Part shown: positions 11,201 to 21,449 of the stretch, piece after piece
How the letters are laid out: the number at the start of each line of letters is the position of its first letter
Numbering within the stretch: the first letter of the stretch is position 1
Assembly: GCA_000469685.2 (NCBI GenBank)
Contig: LS997565.1
Coordinates: 41,069,166-41,133,165, forward strand
DNA length: 64,000 nucleotides
Source: Haemonchus contortus
Lineage: Eukaryota; Nematoda; Chromadorea; Rhabditida; Trichostrongylidae
Reading direction: 5' to 3'
The notes under the pieces: generated by a model
Database searches by the model: none
What the model was told of the DNA's origin: nothing
What the model saw: only the letters and a program-made list of their open reading frames with translations
Translations under genes and position numbers: made by a program

Positions 11201-14200
11201 AATATACTCAATCCCCCTACCCTAGGTAGTAGCCACGCACTCGTTGCCTCTTCTATCCTCCTATGCTTTCTATAACGACCTCTTGTTGGAGCGGGTGTGG
11301 TGTAGTGGCAATTGCACACTGTCACACTCGCGTGGTCCGGGATCGAATCCGATTGATATTCGGCTAAGTTGAGCAGGTTCTTCATCCCTCAGGGGTCGGT
11401 TAATTCCTATAAAATGGACTGGGAAGACAAAATCAAAGACTTGAGCATTTGCGAGCCTGCGCAGGTCATCAAGCTACATGCCTATCCTGAATGCCATCAA
11501 GATTCTGAAGGGAGTCGAATACGGGACGCATTCCAAAACGGGGATTCCCCTAAAGACTCTTCCTCCTTTGTTACATTTATCTTCTGTGACGTACCTTCTC
11601 TACAAAGTCTCTTTTTCAATGCAGCTCTATCGTGAAGGATGTACTTGCTGTCTTTTTCATTGCTATGGGCACCAAGATGTAGTTCAAATGACTTCTTGAT
11701 CGACGTTCCCGTAGGAGACAAGATTGCTTCGGACTTATCCACTGCATACGGAATCTGAAGAAGACATTGAACAACTTTGGAAGCCCAGAGTCAGAAGGTG
11801 CCAGGCAGGTCGATGTCAAATTATTCAATTACTGGCAATGAAGCTTTGTAGCTGTGGAATTAACGCTGACTTTGAAATTCACCTCGACCGATTTTGGCGT
11901 ATCTTTCGATATGCGCTGTAGATTATCGGATGAGAGGTCTTTGGGAACGGTTGAAACTGGGCACTCAGTGAATTTTGCAGAAAGGTCGTCGACCAGTACC
12001 ACATCGCCATCGGACACGTTCGTGAATTTAACGGAAATCTGAAAACGTCTTTGAAATTCACATTCATTGTGGCATTGATCCATATTTTCGGGCCTAACTT
12101 AGATATGAGGAATAGAAATGAGGCTGACGGCTTTATGAAAGAGCTATCAATGTGAAAGAAAACAACGTTTACAATGATGTACAGTAGCGCTCAAAAGTCT
12201 TCGGTGAAATGCTTTGACGCTTTTTCGTTCATAACTTTTTTCTTAGTAGACCGAATGACACGAAATTTGGATATGTTCAACTAGCGCATATTTCACCCTA
12301 CCCAACACTATTTGAGTGCAAAGCTGCAATATCCACAGGTAGAGTAAGGTGTTCGTTGCGGTAGCACATTTCGCTAAAACTAAAGTTGCTGGCGTCTGCA
12401 CTTATCCGCACCTTATGTGCGTTTTTCTCATCTATTGTGATCGGCGTTATCGCTCGTACACTTTAGACATAACAGAAAGGAAAGAGATTCTAGAAGGGCC
12501 ATAATCTGTATTTTCAGTCGGTTTTGAGTTCATGCTCTTTGGAATATCTGGAACATGATAAGATTGGAGGTTAATAGTGGTAAATATTCACAATACATCC
12601 ACGCTCCGAATATAGAAATTTCGCATGATTAGATCCAGTAGGAAAGGAGTTACGACTGAAAACTACGGCTGGGGAACCATTTCACCGAAGACTTTTGAGC
12701 GCTACTGTATGAGGGAAAGTAACTCAACCCTCCGTTCACTCTGTAGTGGTGGGTTGGTTATTTCTGTAGGGTACTGGGAAAGAACCATCAGTGTGGTGGG
12801 CACTTCTAGTGACTCTACCTATAGGTCCAGAGTGGACTGAGTAGTCAGCAGAGATTGGCAAGGCTAATAGGATAGAAAAGAGCTCGGTAGGGTAGTTTGG
12901 CCCCCGCTCGGGGTCAATCGTAACGCTTAAACTACACCGAATTGGTGACCACTGTTGCTCTAACAACGAGAATGTCCCTCGTCTTTCAGCATGTTTAGAC
13001 ATTAGTCCAGTGGCTGAATCTGGGCATTCAGTGAATTTTGCAGAATGGTCGACCAGTAGCCTAGGTTTCGAGACTTGCCTGGAAGTGTGATGTCTGAGGA
13101 ATAACTTCGTTCATAGCTCGACCATTTGAAATACGAAGTGGTGCGCATAAAATGGCGTCCTCTTCTCTGAAATATCAAAATTTTGATACCTTCGAAGATA
13201 TTGAATAGAAAGCTACATAGTCCATGGAAATGAAATCGGAACTGTCAGATGTTTTGCTGTTCAAGCTGCAGTGAGAATGTTCATTTTCAGTTCCGGACCA
13301 GCTTTTATTAGTGATCACAGTTCGCTCCCCTTGTTATACCAAAGGAGGTGTGGGCATGGATAGGCAATTTCTAGTCTAAAATTATCTAACCTGAAACAGA
13401 GCTCAGCGCCTACATATGGCCCTCGCCATATCTTCGCCGTCACGTTTACTGAATCCATCGAACAGAGCTCTGAAAAACTAGTAATGGACAACAGGACGAA
13501 AAAATGTATTATGGGATCGGAAAAGTACTTCAGGATGACCATTTATTCTTCCAGTCAATCAACATTCGTTCTTTGGGCAGGGGTATGATCAATCGATAGT
13601 AATCGATACTTGAGTTCTTCGAAGGTCTCTTAGGAAAGTTTCTTTCTCACATGTCAGTACAGTAACTATTGCCGAACGAGAAGGGAGGCAGAAAAACCAT
13701 TCTTCTTGTGTAACCTAATTATTTTATGTTTCTTTAAAATGGGCATTTTCCCACTCATTTCAAAAATTGCTGTGAAGGGCCCTTTTTTTCGACAAATTCT
13801 TTAGGACCGTCTCACGCCGAAAGGCAGTAGTTCCAAGGGCGACGAGTTGGAAAAGAGGGACATTTTGCAATACCTGACCGTTAGTCCATGATCTTCCTCT
13901 CTTACGGTACTAGTTAAGGTAAAGGAAGTTAACAGTCAAGGCGAAATGGAAGAGCATCCCCAAAATTGTCTTTGTATGAGCCTAGGGAGAGTCTTTCGAT
14001 CCTCTACTACCTTCATAGCGTAAAATGAGAGATTTTCACTTCGGCTTCGTTTTTGGTGCTGTAGAAGATTCAATTTTGTTTTTGTATCTCTGGCCTCTTT
14101 AACCAGTGGCCTAGCAAATCCATTTTCCGTTTTGGATGCCTATTTCTCAGATCATGCTATCGAGGAACACATCCGCAATTAGACAAGAAGAGAGGCTTAC

Positions 14201-16985
14201 AATTCGAAAAATGAATAGGTGAGTAAACAGATTGGAAGAGGATCGGAAAGCTCGTTAAAATAATTTGAACAGCAATTTTTTGGGTAAGAACCTTACCTGG
14301 ACAAGTGTCTAGTTGTAATACTCCATGGCCACCTTTCGCCACACCTACAAGGTACCGACGAACTGAAAAAGTGTTACTGCAGTCTGCAAAATCGAATCTG
14401 TTTTTTGTAAGGTTCACAGTCTTCGCAGGAAAGAAAAGACAAGAGAATCCAGCCTTACATTAGCGCTTAATGGATTTTGCTTCTTCTGAGGCCGTAGTTT
14501 GGTCAGTAGTACCCTTCTTACAGCAATAAAAAAAAGTTCAGAGGAGGACGAGCTTGACTTTCACGCCTCGGGACAGACCTAATAGGCTGCTTGATTCCGA
14601 GGCATCATTCCCAGCTCCTATATATCTCTGCTTCCACCCGAATTCAACTAAGATATTCCAACATGTCATCGAAGGGATTTTTTTTTAGAAAGATTACTAT
14701 TTTCGAGAGATTACAATAACACGTATAACTTACTCGGTGCTTCACCAGGAGCGAATGGCATCGGTGAATGTGGTTCGGCTACGTACCAATCACCACCGTA
14801 CGATCGTTGCCATGCACAAGCATACTGACCAAATTCATCGCGACACGAAAACGAAGCAACCGTCGGCTGAAGTTCTACTCGGTTTGGAAGTACAAAAAAA
14901 CAAAATATTACTTCTGACAGATTGAGGTTTTTGAGGGGGACACGAGTTCCGCTGGTTTGAATTGTCAGGCCTATGCTCACTTTTGTCCTCTTTTTCTAGT
15001 TAGTCCAAATCGACAAATCCCATCTATGCCCGTCAACAATTTGAAGTGTCAGGCCTAGGTTCCACCAACGCAACCCTCCAAAGGTCCTCTTGGTCAGTCA
15101 CATCGCCTCTGCCCATCCAGATCAAGAACCGCCCTAACTGTTCTGTAATAGCAATGAATGAGCCGTGCTTCTTTCACATCTCTCATGTCTAGCTAACATT
15201 TAGGCATGTATAGGCCGGGCTGGTCATGTAGGAGGCGGAAAAATGAGCAAATAAAAAAATAAATAAAGCAGACAAAAAGTAATATGGCAATAGTAAATAA
15301 AATGAAGCGGTATGCTCAATTTATGTTAACAGACCTTTGCACAGACAGCATTTGCCATCAATGGCACCAACGTTGAATGGCCGGCGAGGTCTTGAATGGA
15401 AAACGATCGCCTGAATATATTTTGTTGGGAATGTATGGTGCAAATGTGTGATCAGAAACATGGTATTTCCATCCAGTTTTCTTTCAGTGACGTTTCCCCT
15501 CAAACCCTTCAACCTTTATTCGATTTCCCTTTTCATCACAATATTCAGCAGGAAAGAAAACAGAATAAAACATGAAGTATGAGCAGAAGAATCAGTGTCA
15601 TTTATACCGGAGATTTGGCAGGTTCGTGCTTCCGGGTATGCAGAATTGTTCGGGTACACGACATTTGCAAATGAACGATTTGATTCCGAAAAACGATAGT
15701 AGTGTGCCTGAAAAAGAGGTTTGGGAGGAGTAGAAAGACTAGTAAAAAGAGAAATAATTCGGCGGTAAGTGGTCATAGCCTTCACTCTATCGAATTCGGG
15801 TATTCGAGATACCTTGAAGTCAGTTTTTTGCCCTATCCAAGTTCCCTTAGACCTCCATTACACAACGTACAGCACTGAATTTCATAAAAGGTCGCCCGTC
15901 CTTCACGAAACATACTCACTAGGGAGGGTAGTCTACTTATCTTGGAACTTTGAATTCAGACCCAGATAAATCGATAGAGTTTTGAATGCTGTTTACGAAA
16001 ATGGAAATTAAAATTGCTAAGTGATTCTACTTAAAAAGTTATGGGGGCCCGAATTGTGCTCGACAGTAGTATCAATTGTCTAAAGAAATGTCAGAAAACG
16101 TTTAGAGAGCCTTTGATAAAATGAAAAAACACTTTTCAAAAGTGCGTACAATGGCGGGAGGGACCCCTCATTTTACGCCCACGAAGCGAGACCACTACCA
16201 CTAGGACACGTAGGCGTTTGATATGGAAGCGATGAGTTCGCATTTCCAACTGATACTACTGTCGAGCAAAGTTCGGGCCCCCATAACTTTTTAAGGAGAA
16301 CCATTTTGCAGTTTTAATTTCCATTTTCGTAAACAGCATTCAGAACTTTATCGATTCATCTGGGTCTCCATTCAAAGTTCCAAGATAAGTAGACCCAGAA
16401 ATGTGCCTCATTAACGGTAGGAGGTCGAAACGAGCCCTAGACGAAAACCTGGCTAATAACTATGGATTTGGTCGGTATTTTGTATAAGTTATCAAAATGC
16501 TCTCATGTTTCCACCTTCCCCTAGGACCTGTCATTCTCTGTAGTTATTGTTCCTTCTTGACCGTAACAGTATCTCATATGAAACTGATGAGAACCCTCGA
16601 TACCCTAGTATAACCGCGGTTTGAACCCGTACCGCGCATCCCTCAATCGAAAGTCATATGTTGCGAGGCAACTAGCTAGTGGAACCAACAAATAAATGGC
16701 ACCGAGCGAGGCTGTTGGATAGGAGTCGCAGCGCGGTGTGAGCGGATCGGGCACAACACCCCATGCCCATCAGGCCGTTCTCATATCCGAAATATCAGTT
16801 TGTGGTCGAAATCAGAGCGAAATCTGGCAAATCACTCAGGCAATCTTTGCATACAATGGAACGATAATTACCTGTGCTTCTTAGAAAGCAGCCACTGGAC
16901 AGCCGATGAGGATATTCATGTTGGCAGCGCTCTTCACAATCCTTATCGAAGCCTTCGTTTTGTGGGCAAATATCCTCATTAATCT
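8292..16985 (-). CDS. secreted-type protein with two (cysteine module + MAM) repeats, 5' end missing
   Basis: Minus-strand exons in coding order: 16985-16872, 15707-15608, 15410-15335, 14866-14734, 14362-14297, 13469-13391, 13166-13079, 12038-11883, 11754-11595, 10800-10753, 10609-10489, 9911-9816, 9752-9718, 8800-8653, 8578-8503, 8384-8292. All phases agree, giving about 529 codons and TAG at 8292-8294. Module 1 has CEERC then CKC, module 2 CDRSC, GRC then CRC; both resemble the CxxxC/CxC spacing of CSalpha-beta folds. Each is followed by a MAM-like domain. MAM 1 shows CRDEFGQYACAW, ELCFR and VVLVDDLSA. MAM 2 shows CDFEKDHECGW, DVRICVED and TMAMDNVSLKSGQC. A linker of about 70 residues joins the halves. 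MAM domains are extracellular adhesion or matrix modules; the function here is unknown. The exon at 13079-13166 uses a GC donor. The acceptor at 10609/10610 and donor at 10753 are weak, and the first exon with a signal peptide was not located. Confidence 0.8.
10051..10350 (+). mobile_element. tRNA-derived SINE, copy 1 (best preserved)
   Basis: The head carries a pol III A box (tggtgtagtgg, about 10061) and a perfect B box (ggttcgaatcc, 10105-10115). The head ends tgggcgg...ccgccca can pair as a 7-bp acceptor stem, but the T arm is imperfect and a few extra bases precede the 3' strand, so this is a SINE head and not a functional tRNA gene. A body of about 220 bp follows, containing cgtctgggaggataaaagcg and ttctgaatggaagtcgagtg, blocks that recur in other copies. 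It lies in the intron between exons 9816-9911 and 10489-10609 of the minus-strand MAM gene, antisense to it. Confidence 0.85.
11288..11560 (+). mobile_element. tRNA-derived SINE, copy 2
   Basis: It has the same layout as the copy at 10051: gagcgggtgtggtgtagtggc (A box region), ggatcgaatcc (B box) and the shared atccctcaggggtcggtt body block, then a gaagggagtcgaatacggga-type tail. It is more diverged than copy 1. It ends a few tens of bases from the coding exon 11595-11754 of the minus-strand MAM gene, so it forms part of that gene's intron. Confidence 0.78.
12182..12707. mobile_element. Tc1/mariner-type MITE with perfect 30-bp inverted ends
   Basis: The two ends are perfect 30-bp inverted repeats beginning CAGTAGCGCTCAAAAGTCTT. 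Each end is flanked by TA (12180-12181 and 12708-12709), the target-site duplication of the Tc1/mariner superfamily. The 526-bp interior has no transposase reading frame. The element sits in a MAM-gene intron between exons 11883-12038 and 13079-13166. The perfect ends suggest fairly recent mobility. Confidence 0.9.
13016..13059 (-). pseudogene. partial copy of a MAM-domain exon
   Basis: About 44 bp (gggcattcagtgaattttgc and flanks) matches part of the exon at 11883-12038, around 11955-12000, on the same strand. There are a few substitutions and one 3-bp deletion. It covers the codons for the VDDLSAKFTECP block. It starts within about 20 bp after the GC donor of exon 13079-13166 and has no acceptor of its own, so it is a non-functional exon relic rather than an alternative exon. 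Confidence 0.7.
15931..16394. mobile_element. foldback element with ~150-bp inverted arms
   Basis: The arms 15931-16085 and about 16245-16394 are inverted copies at roughly 85-90% identity by eye. Both contain gcccccataactttttaa (or its complement) and the strongly conserved block ttaatttccattttcgtaaa. The roughly 160-bp centre, read on the minus strand, includes gtgtcctagtggtagtggtc, which resembles a tRNA A-box region. There is no reading frame of note. It occupies the intron between the first two identified exons of the MAM gene. Target-site duplications were not recognised. Confidence 0.75.
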
Positions 16986-19428
16986 CTGAAAATCACAATA
17001 AAAGCATTTTCACAGTTTTAGAAATCTGAATTCAATCTCCTAGAAAGTCTTTTCTTTGAGAAAAGCGGTTTTGAAGAAGTAGTGTGTGAGACCAGTTTCA
17101 ACTACCGGTTGAGGCGAGCGTTTCCCGTAAGATTCGTTGGACTCGCCACCCTCGATTGACGTCAAATTAGTAGATTCAATTCGACAGAAACGCAGCATAA
17201 TCCGTTGGTTGACTTGTTCTTATAGGACACTGGGCTAAAAAACCGGAACGGGAATGAAAAGGTTCTTAGGATTGCTAGTACCGCTTCTTTACCAAAACTC
17301 CACATAAAACAAGTTATTAAATAATGAGGGAGGTTTTAATGTATTTTAAGAAATAATCAGCAAAATAACTGTCAGAGTCAGTGGAATGTGAAAAAAGAAC
17401 AAACAATTGGGTCAGTATTCAATCTGTTCATGATGCGCCATGTACTCAAGCTCCACTCTGAATCGTAGAGATTTGTTTGAGTGTATGCTGAACTTAAATG
17501 AGCAGGACTAGGTCAATTTCTACTTGACGGATCGTATGGCCAGTGGGGGCATCCGATCAGCTTTCACGCTTCTGCTTCATCATCATATTCAGCAGAAGCC
17601 TGAAATGCAATCGAATGGCAAGTTTAGACAACTAGTTGCTAGTTTTCGCTCAGTTAATATGCGCTAACTTTCTTTCTAATCCGGAGCAAATCAAGTTTTG
17701 AAAGGAGCTGAATAACTACAAATATTTATGTGAGGCCTTATATAACCGATGGATAAATCCTGTCCAACTTTACGAGGACGATTTTTCCCCCACTTCCTGA
17801 TTTGAATGTCATCTTTTCAGGCTTTCGTATCCCTTTCCAATCTGTCTCGAGCTATTTCCCTATCATTAATGACGGCTAGTAAGCGATAGCTGACAAGCTA
17901 GAAACCATTTGGATGAATCAAACCGAACCGGTCGGTCCAGAGATAGGGAGAATTGGCTATGGGAATGTCCCTAATCGGGAAAAACGAGATTGCGCAAGCC
18001 ATCGAGATGATACCCCCTTGACCATGGGGAAGGGAATGAATTCCATTCTGATCTGTGTCAAGAATGTTAGGCGCAATTTGGAATAACCTAAGAAAAACGA
18101 TTCGGTCTATCAGCTACTGCGGGAAAAAAACTTTCAGGTCGTAGGGAACACCTATTGCGAGGTGTATGTACAATGGAGAAGAGTATTTTCAAAATCCCTC
18201 CGCAGTAGTGGCTACGGTACTCAAACTATACTACTACTGTTGACACCGAAACAACCTGAGGGCTGAGGGAAGGTAATTTTTGCTGGCTTATTACCTTCCA
18301 TTAGAAAATTCAGAATTGGTCATCGAATACATCCGTTTTTCGTTAACGGCAATTAGCTACGAAAACTTTTTAGACACTAAAAAGTGGAACATAACGCTCT
18401 GAACTACCCTCTCGACCTGATAAAAGGGAGAAGTCGTTTTCGAAGATGAAAACGGTTGATATCGCCCAGAAAGACTGGATCAGAACAGGTCGGTTAACCG
18501 GAATAATTGCACTTGAACTTATATGAAAATGACAGGTCGTACCGTAATATTTTATGAAAAAAGAGTTACAAAATAAATGTCGTCGGCTAGGTGAGCTCAA
18601 TTTTTCCTCGAGATAGCCTTCTTCTTTTAGCATGCGGGATATCTCATTGTTGTTCAACCAATGAAATTATGTAGGCTGCATCACCAGTCTTTGAAAGAAC
18701 TTCTTGTAGGCATGATCTATTTGTGAGTTCTTAACCACTCAATATGAGCGGATTAAAAGAGCTTCAATCCATTTTTAATCCTCGTTTTCAGCTGGTGATG
18801 TTTTTCTGTGAGCCGCACGGAATGGAAGGATCTGAGGGTAGGGAGCGCAAAAATTGGAATAAAAAAGACCCTTGAACTCTTGAAATTTGACTGCCACTTT
18901 GCGCTGTTATGGTCACCAAAACATCTAGTTCAATTTATAACAGTTACTGGGCAAGTTTTTGAGTTTCGACAGTTGAAACGAATGATTCACAAGAGTTGGA
19001 AGGCCGGGAATAGAATTGCCCCTCCTGATACGCAAGGTCCATTGCAGTAAACTGCCCAATTTGCTTACGCAGTTCATTCCAGTCCAATTTGATATTGTAA
19101 AAATACTGCTTTCGGTACAATGAAATGGAACAGTTGTGAATTTTCCAAATGGAATAGACCGTTAGGCCATCAACAAGTAAGAAGTAATAAGGTTATGAGT
19201 GACATAAGGGGAGGCAAGGCGATTGGAGATAGCCGAAACGTAAACCGAATATATTTGGTGGTAAAAATTCTGGTTGCAAAGCTCGAGAGTATAATAAAGG
19301 CCACATCTGAAAAGAAAAATTTCGAGATTCATTGAAGGCATCAAAAGCCAACTTTGAAGATTGGGTATGTTGTTTAGGATGCCAAAAGTCACAAAACGGC
19401 TCAGAACCACTTCCTCTCCATATGTTAC

Positions 19429-19456
19429 AATAATAATAATAGGAATAATAATAATA

Positions 19457-19517
<61 letters not shown>
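19429..19517. repeat. (AAT)n microsatellite
   Basis: About 90 bp of AAT/TAA triplets with three or four interruptions (an agg and a tag triplet near the start, aac near the end). The reading frame seen through it, a run of isoleucines, is an artefact. Confidence 0.95.
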
Positions 19518-19520
<3 letters not shown>

Positions 19521-21375
19521 TATTAGCAATCGTGATAATGGTAATAATATGTTTTGACTTAAAGTTTGTATTAATAGCTATAATATAATAACAGTGATAA
19601 CAAAAACCATATCAGCTTGGAGTGGAATACCGATGGAAGGGTCCTAATCAGAAAGTGAACAACTTCACAGGACCAATCAATAAACAAGAAAACAAAAGGA
19701 AAAAAAACGACTGATAAATATGTAAGTAAACAAGCAATGAACTTCAGACTAGGCTGATCCTTACTTGATCAAACCACGGATTCAATTTTCAACTTCCAGA
19801 ATGTTAATAGCCCTTGCGTGCCTTCCAGGCTCGGGTAGTGGTAATAATTGGTCTAAAACTCATTTAAACTTTCTCAAAAAACTCAATCTTGGAACTGTCG
19901 TGACTTCCCTTGGCATTTCCATCTTATTGTTGATCCGCAAACTCTTTTAAAGGCTAATTGTAAATTATAAAAGATATATGATTGTAAAAAAACCGTACAT
20001 TATAGAAAATTAGCAAAATAACGTCCAGTTCTTTCTGAGATTTTTTTCTGGACTGTTGCTTTTCTCCGACTGTTATCGACAAGGCGTACATGGATTTTTC
20101 TGGAATTCGTCCGACTCGGTTTCAACAGAGCATCTGGATGACGAATATAATCACAGCGGCAATTTAGACTCGATTTCTGAGTTACATACGTTCAGATCAA
20201 TTTAGGCGATATGGGAAGCCGTAGGGCGATTTTGAGGCCAAGCCGCGATTTGGCTCCCACTCGGTTACGCTATTTCTCTTTACATTGAGCAGTCTTTAAC
20301 GGGATCGACCTCAATGATCCTACGTTTCTTACAATGAGGACGCATTGATGATCGTCTTTGAATGACCTGAACGACCCATTCACAGTTAGATGGGATTTAC
20401 ATAGGTGATCGTGAATCCTCCAACTATTGACATTCGTGGATTTATGGCTGGTCAATCCTCCATTACTGCAGGGTGAACGGATTTCTGTCGAGCTCCCATC
20501 GACCGTTCCTCCCTAAGAGGAAATCAAGTCCTTCGGGGATCTATTTTTCGAAGCAATGACAAGTAACCCATGTGGTAGATATGACTTCCGGGATCATGTG
20601 GAATAGGTAACTCTAGGGCTTTCCCTTCATTTTTGAACCATGAAAAGCAATAAACAGAACAACAAACAAACTCAACGGGCTATGAATATTAGCCGGTACC
20701 CAAACCTTTAATGTGTACGGCGTATTGGTAGTAATAACCTGGCAGTAAACTCTCCCTCCGCCACATCTACAGGACATGATTGGCCCTGAGCAGCTGAAAA
20801 CACCTTTTCACTTGAGTGTTCCCAAACTTTCTTAACGGAACGCATCATCATCATGATCATCATCTAGGCGGATCTCATGTCGAACTATGGAATTAATTGC
20901 TCAGTGAAAAACTATTATATGACGCGAATCGTATCGATGTGAAAAGTTCAAGGACGAGACTGAAAGGCGAGGGGTAGGAATGAGACTTTAGGATGGTCGA
21001 CGATTGGCGTAAAAGAGCGAAGACAGGTCGAGTTGGGTCTGTTATTTACAAGGGTGAATGTTTATGTATAGTTTCGAATGGAAAACAAAGCCAAGCAAGA
21101 AAATAGACGGAAAAATATGAAAACTGATTACCGCATATAATAGGAATGCTAGAAATTCCGAATGGATTACTGCAAGATTGAATCGTAAACCAGTAAATTA
21201 TCTAATGGTTCTTCTCGAAAATGGCCACATCTGCGATTCGATTCCAAGATGGTAATGGTTTTCAAACTGGTATTTGGCTTACTCAGGTCGGCCAGTGAGT
21301 GGGTGGCGTTACCGCCTCAGGAGGGTATTGCAACAATTCACAGACCTGAGATGGAAAGTGAGGGGACCAATCCTA

Positions 21376-21449
21376 TAACGAGGTTGGTTGTGTGGAACAA
21401 CTGTGTGGAAGAAAGGAATATTCATATCGTTGGGTCAACTCTCCTACAG
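21376..21449 (+). repeat. dispersed repeat, copy 1
   Basis: A 74-bp block (taacgaggttggttgtgtgg to ctcctacag) recurs at 53749-53821 with roughly 85-90% identity. Both copies stay open in the same frame and share the peptide NIHIVGSTLLQ, suggesting decay from a coding transposon or gene family. The source family was not recognised. Confidence 0.6.

Noticed and set aside
12736..13002. 88-codon minus-strand frame next to a MAM-gene exon
   Set aside because: No splice signals in phase with neighbouring exons and no MAM similarity; intronic DNA with chance openness.
15335..15707. CUB-like reading (YPNNSAYPE) of the minus-strand exon 15608-15707 in another frame
   Set aside because: That frame runs into a stop in the next exon and is incompatible with the phase of exon 16872-16985; the frame containing the CKC motif is consistent on both sides.
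17568..17603. Possible last exon on the minus strand encoding ASAEYDDEAEA and a stop after a good TTTCAG acceptor
   Set aside because: Only eleven codons, no linked upstream exon found, and an acidic tail can arise by chance; not enough to call a gene.
19361..19588. Isoleucine-rich open frame
   Set aside because: Produced by the AAT microsatellite.
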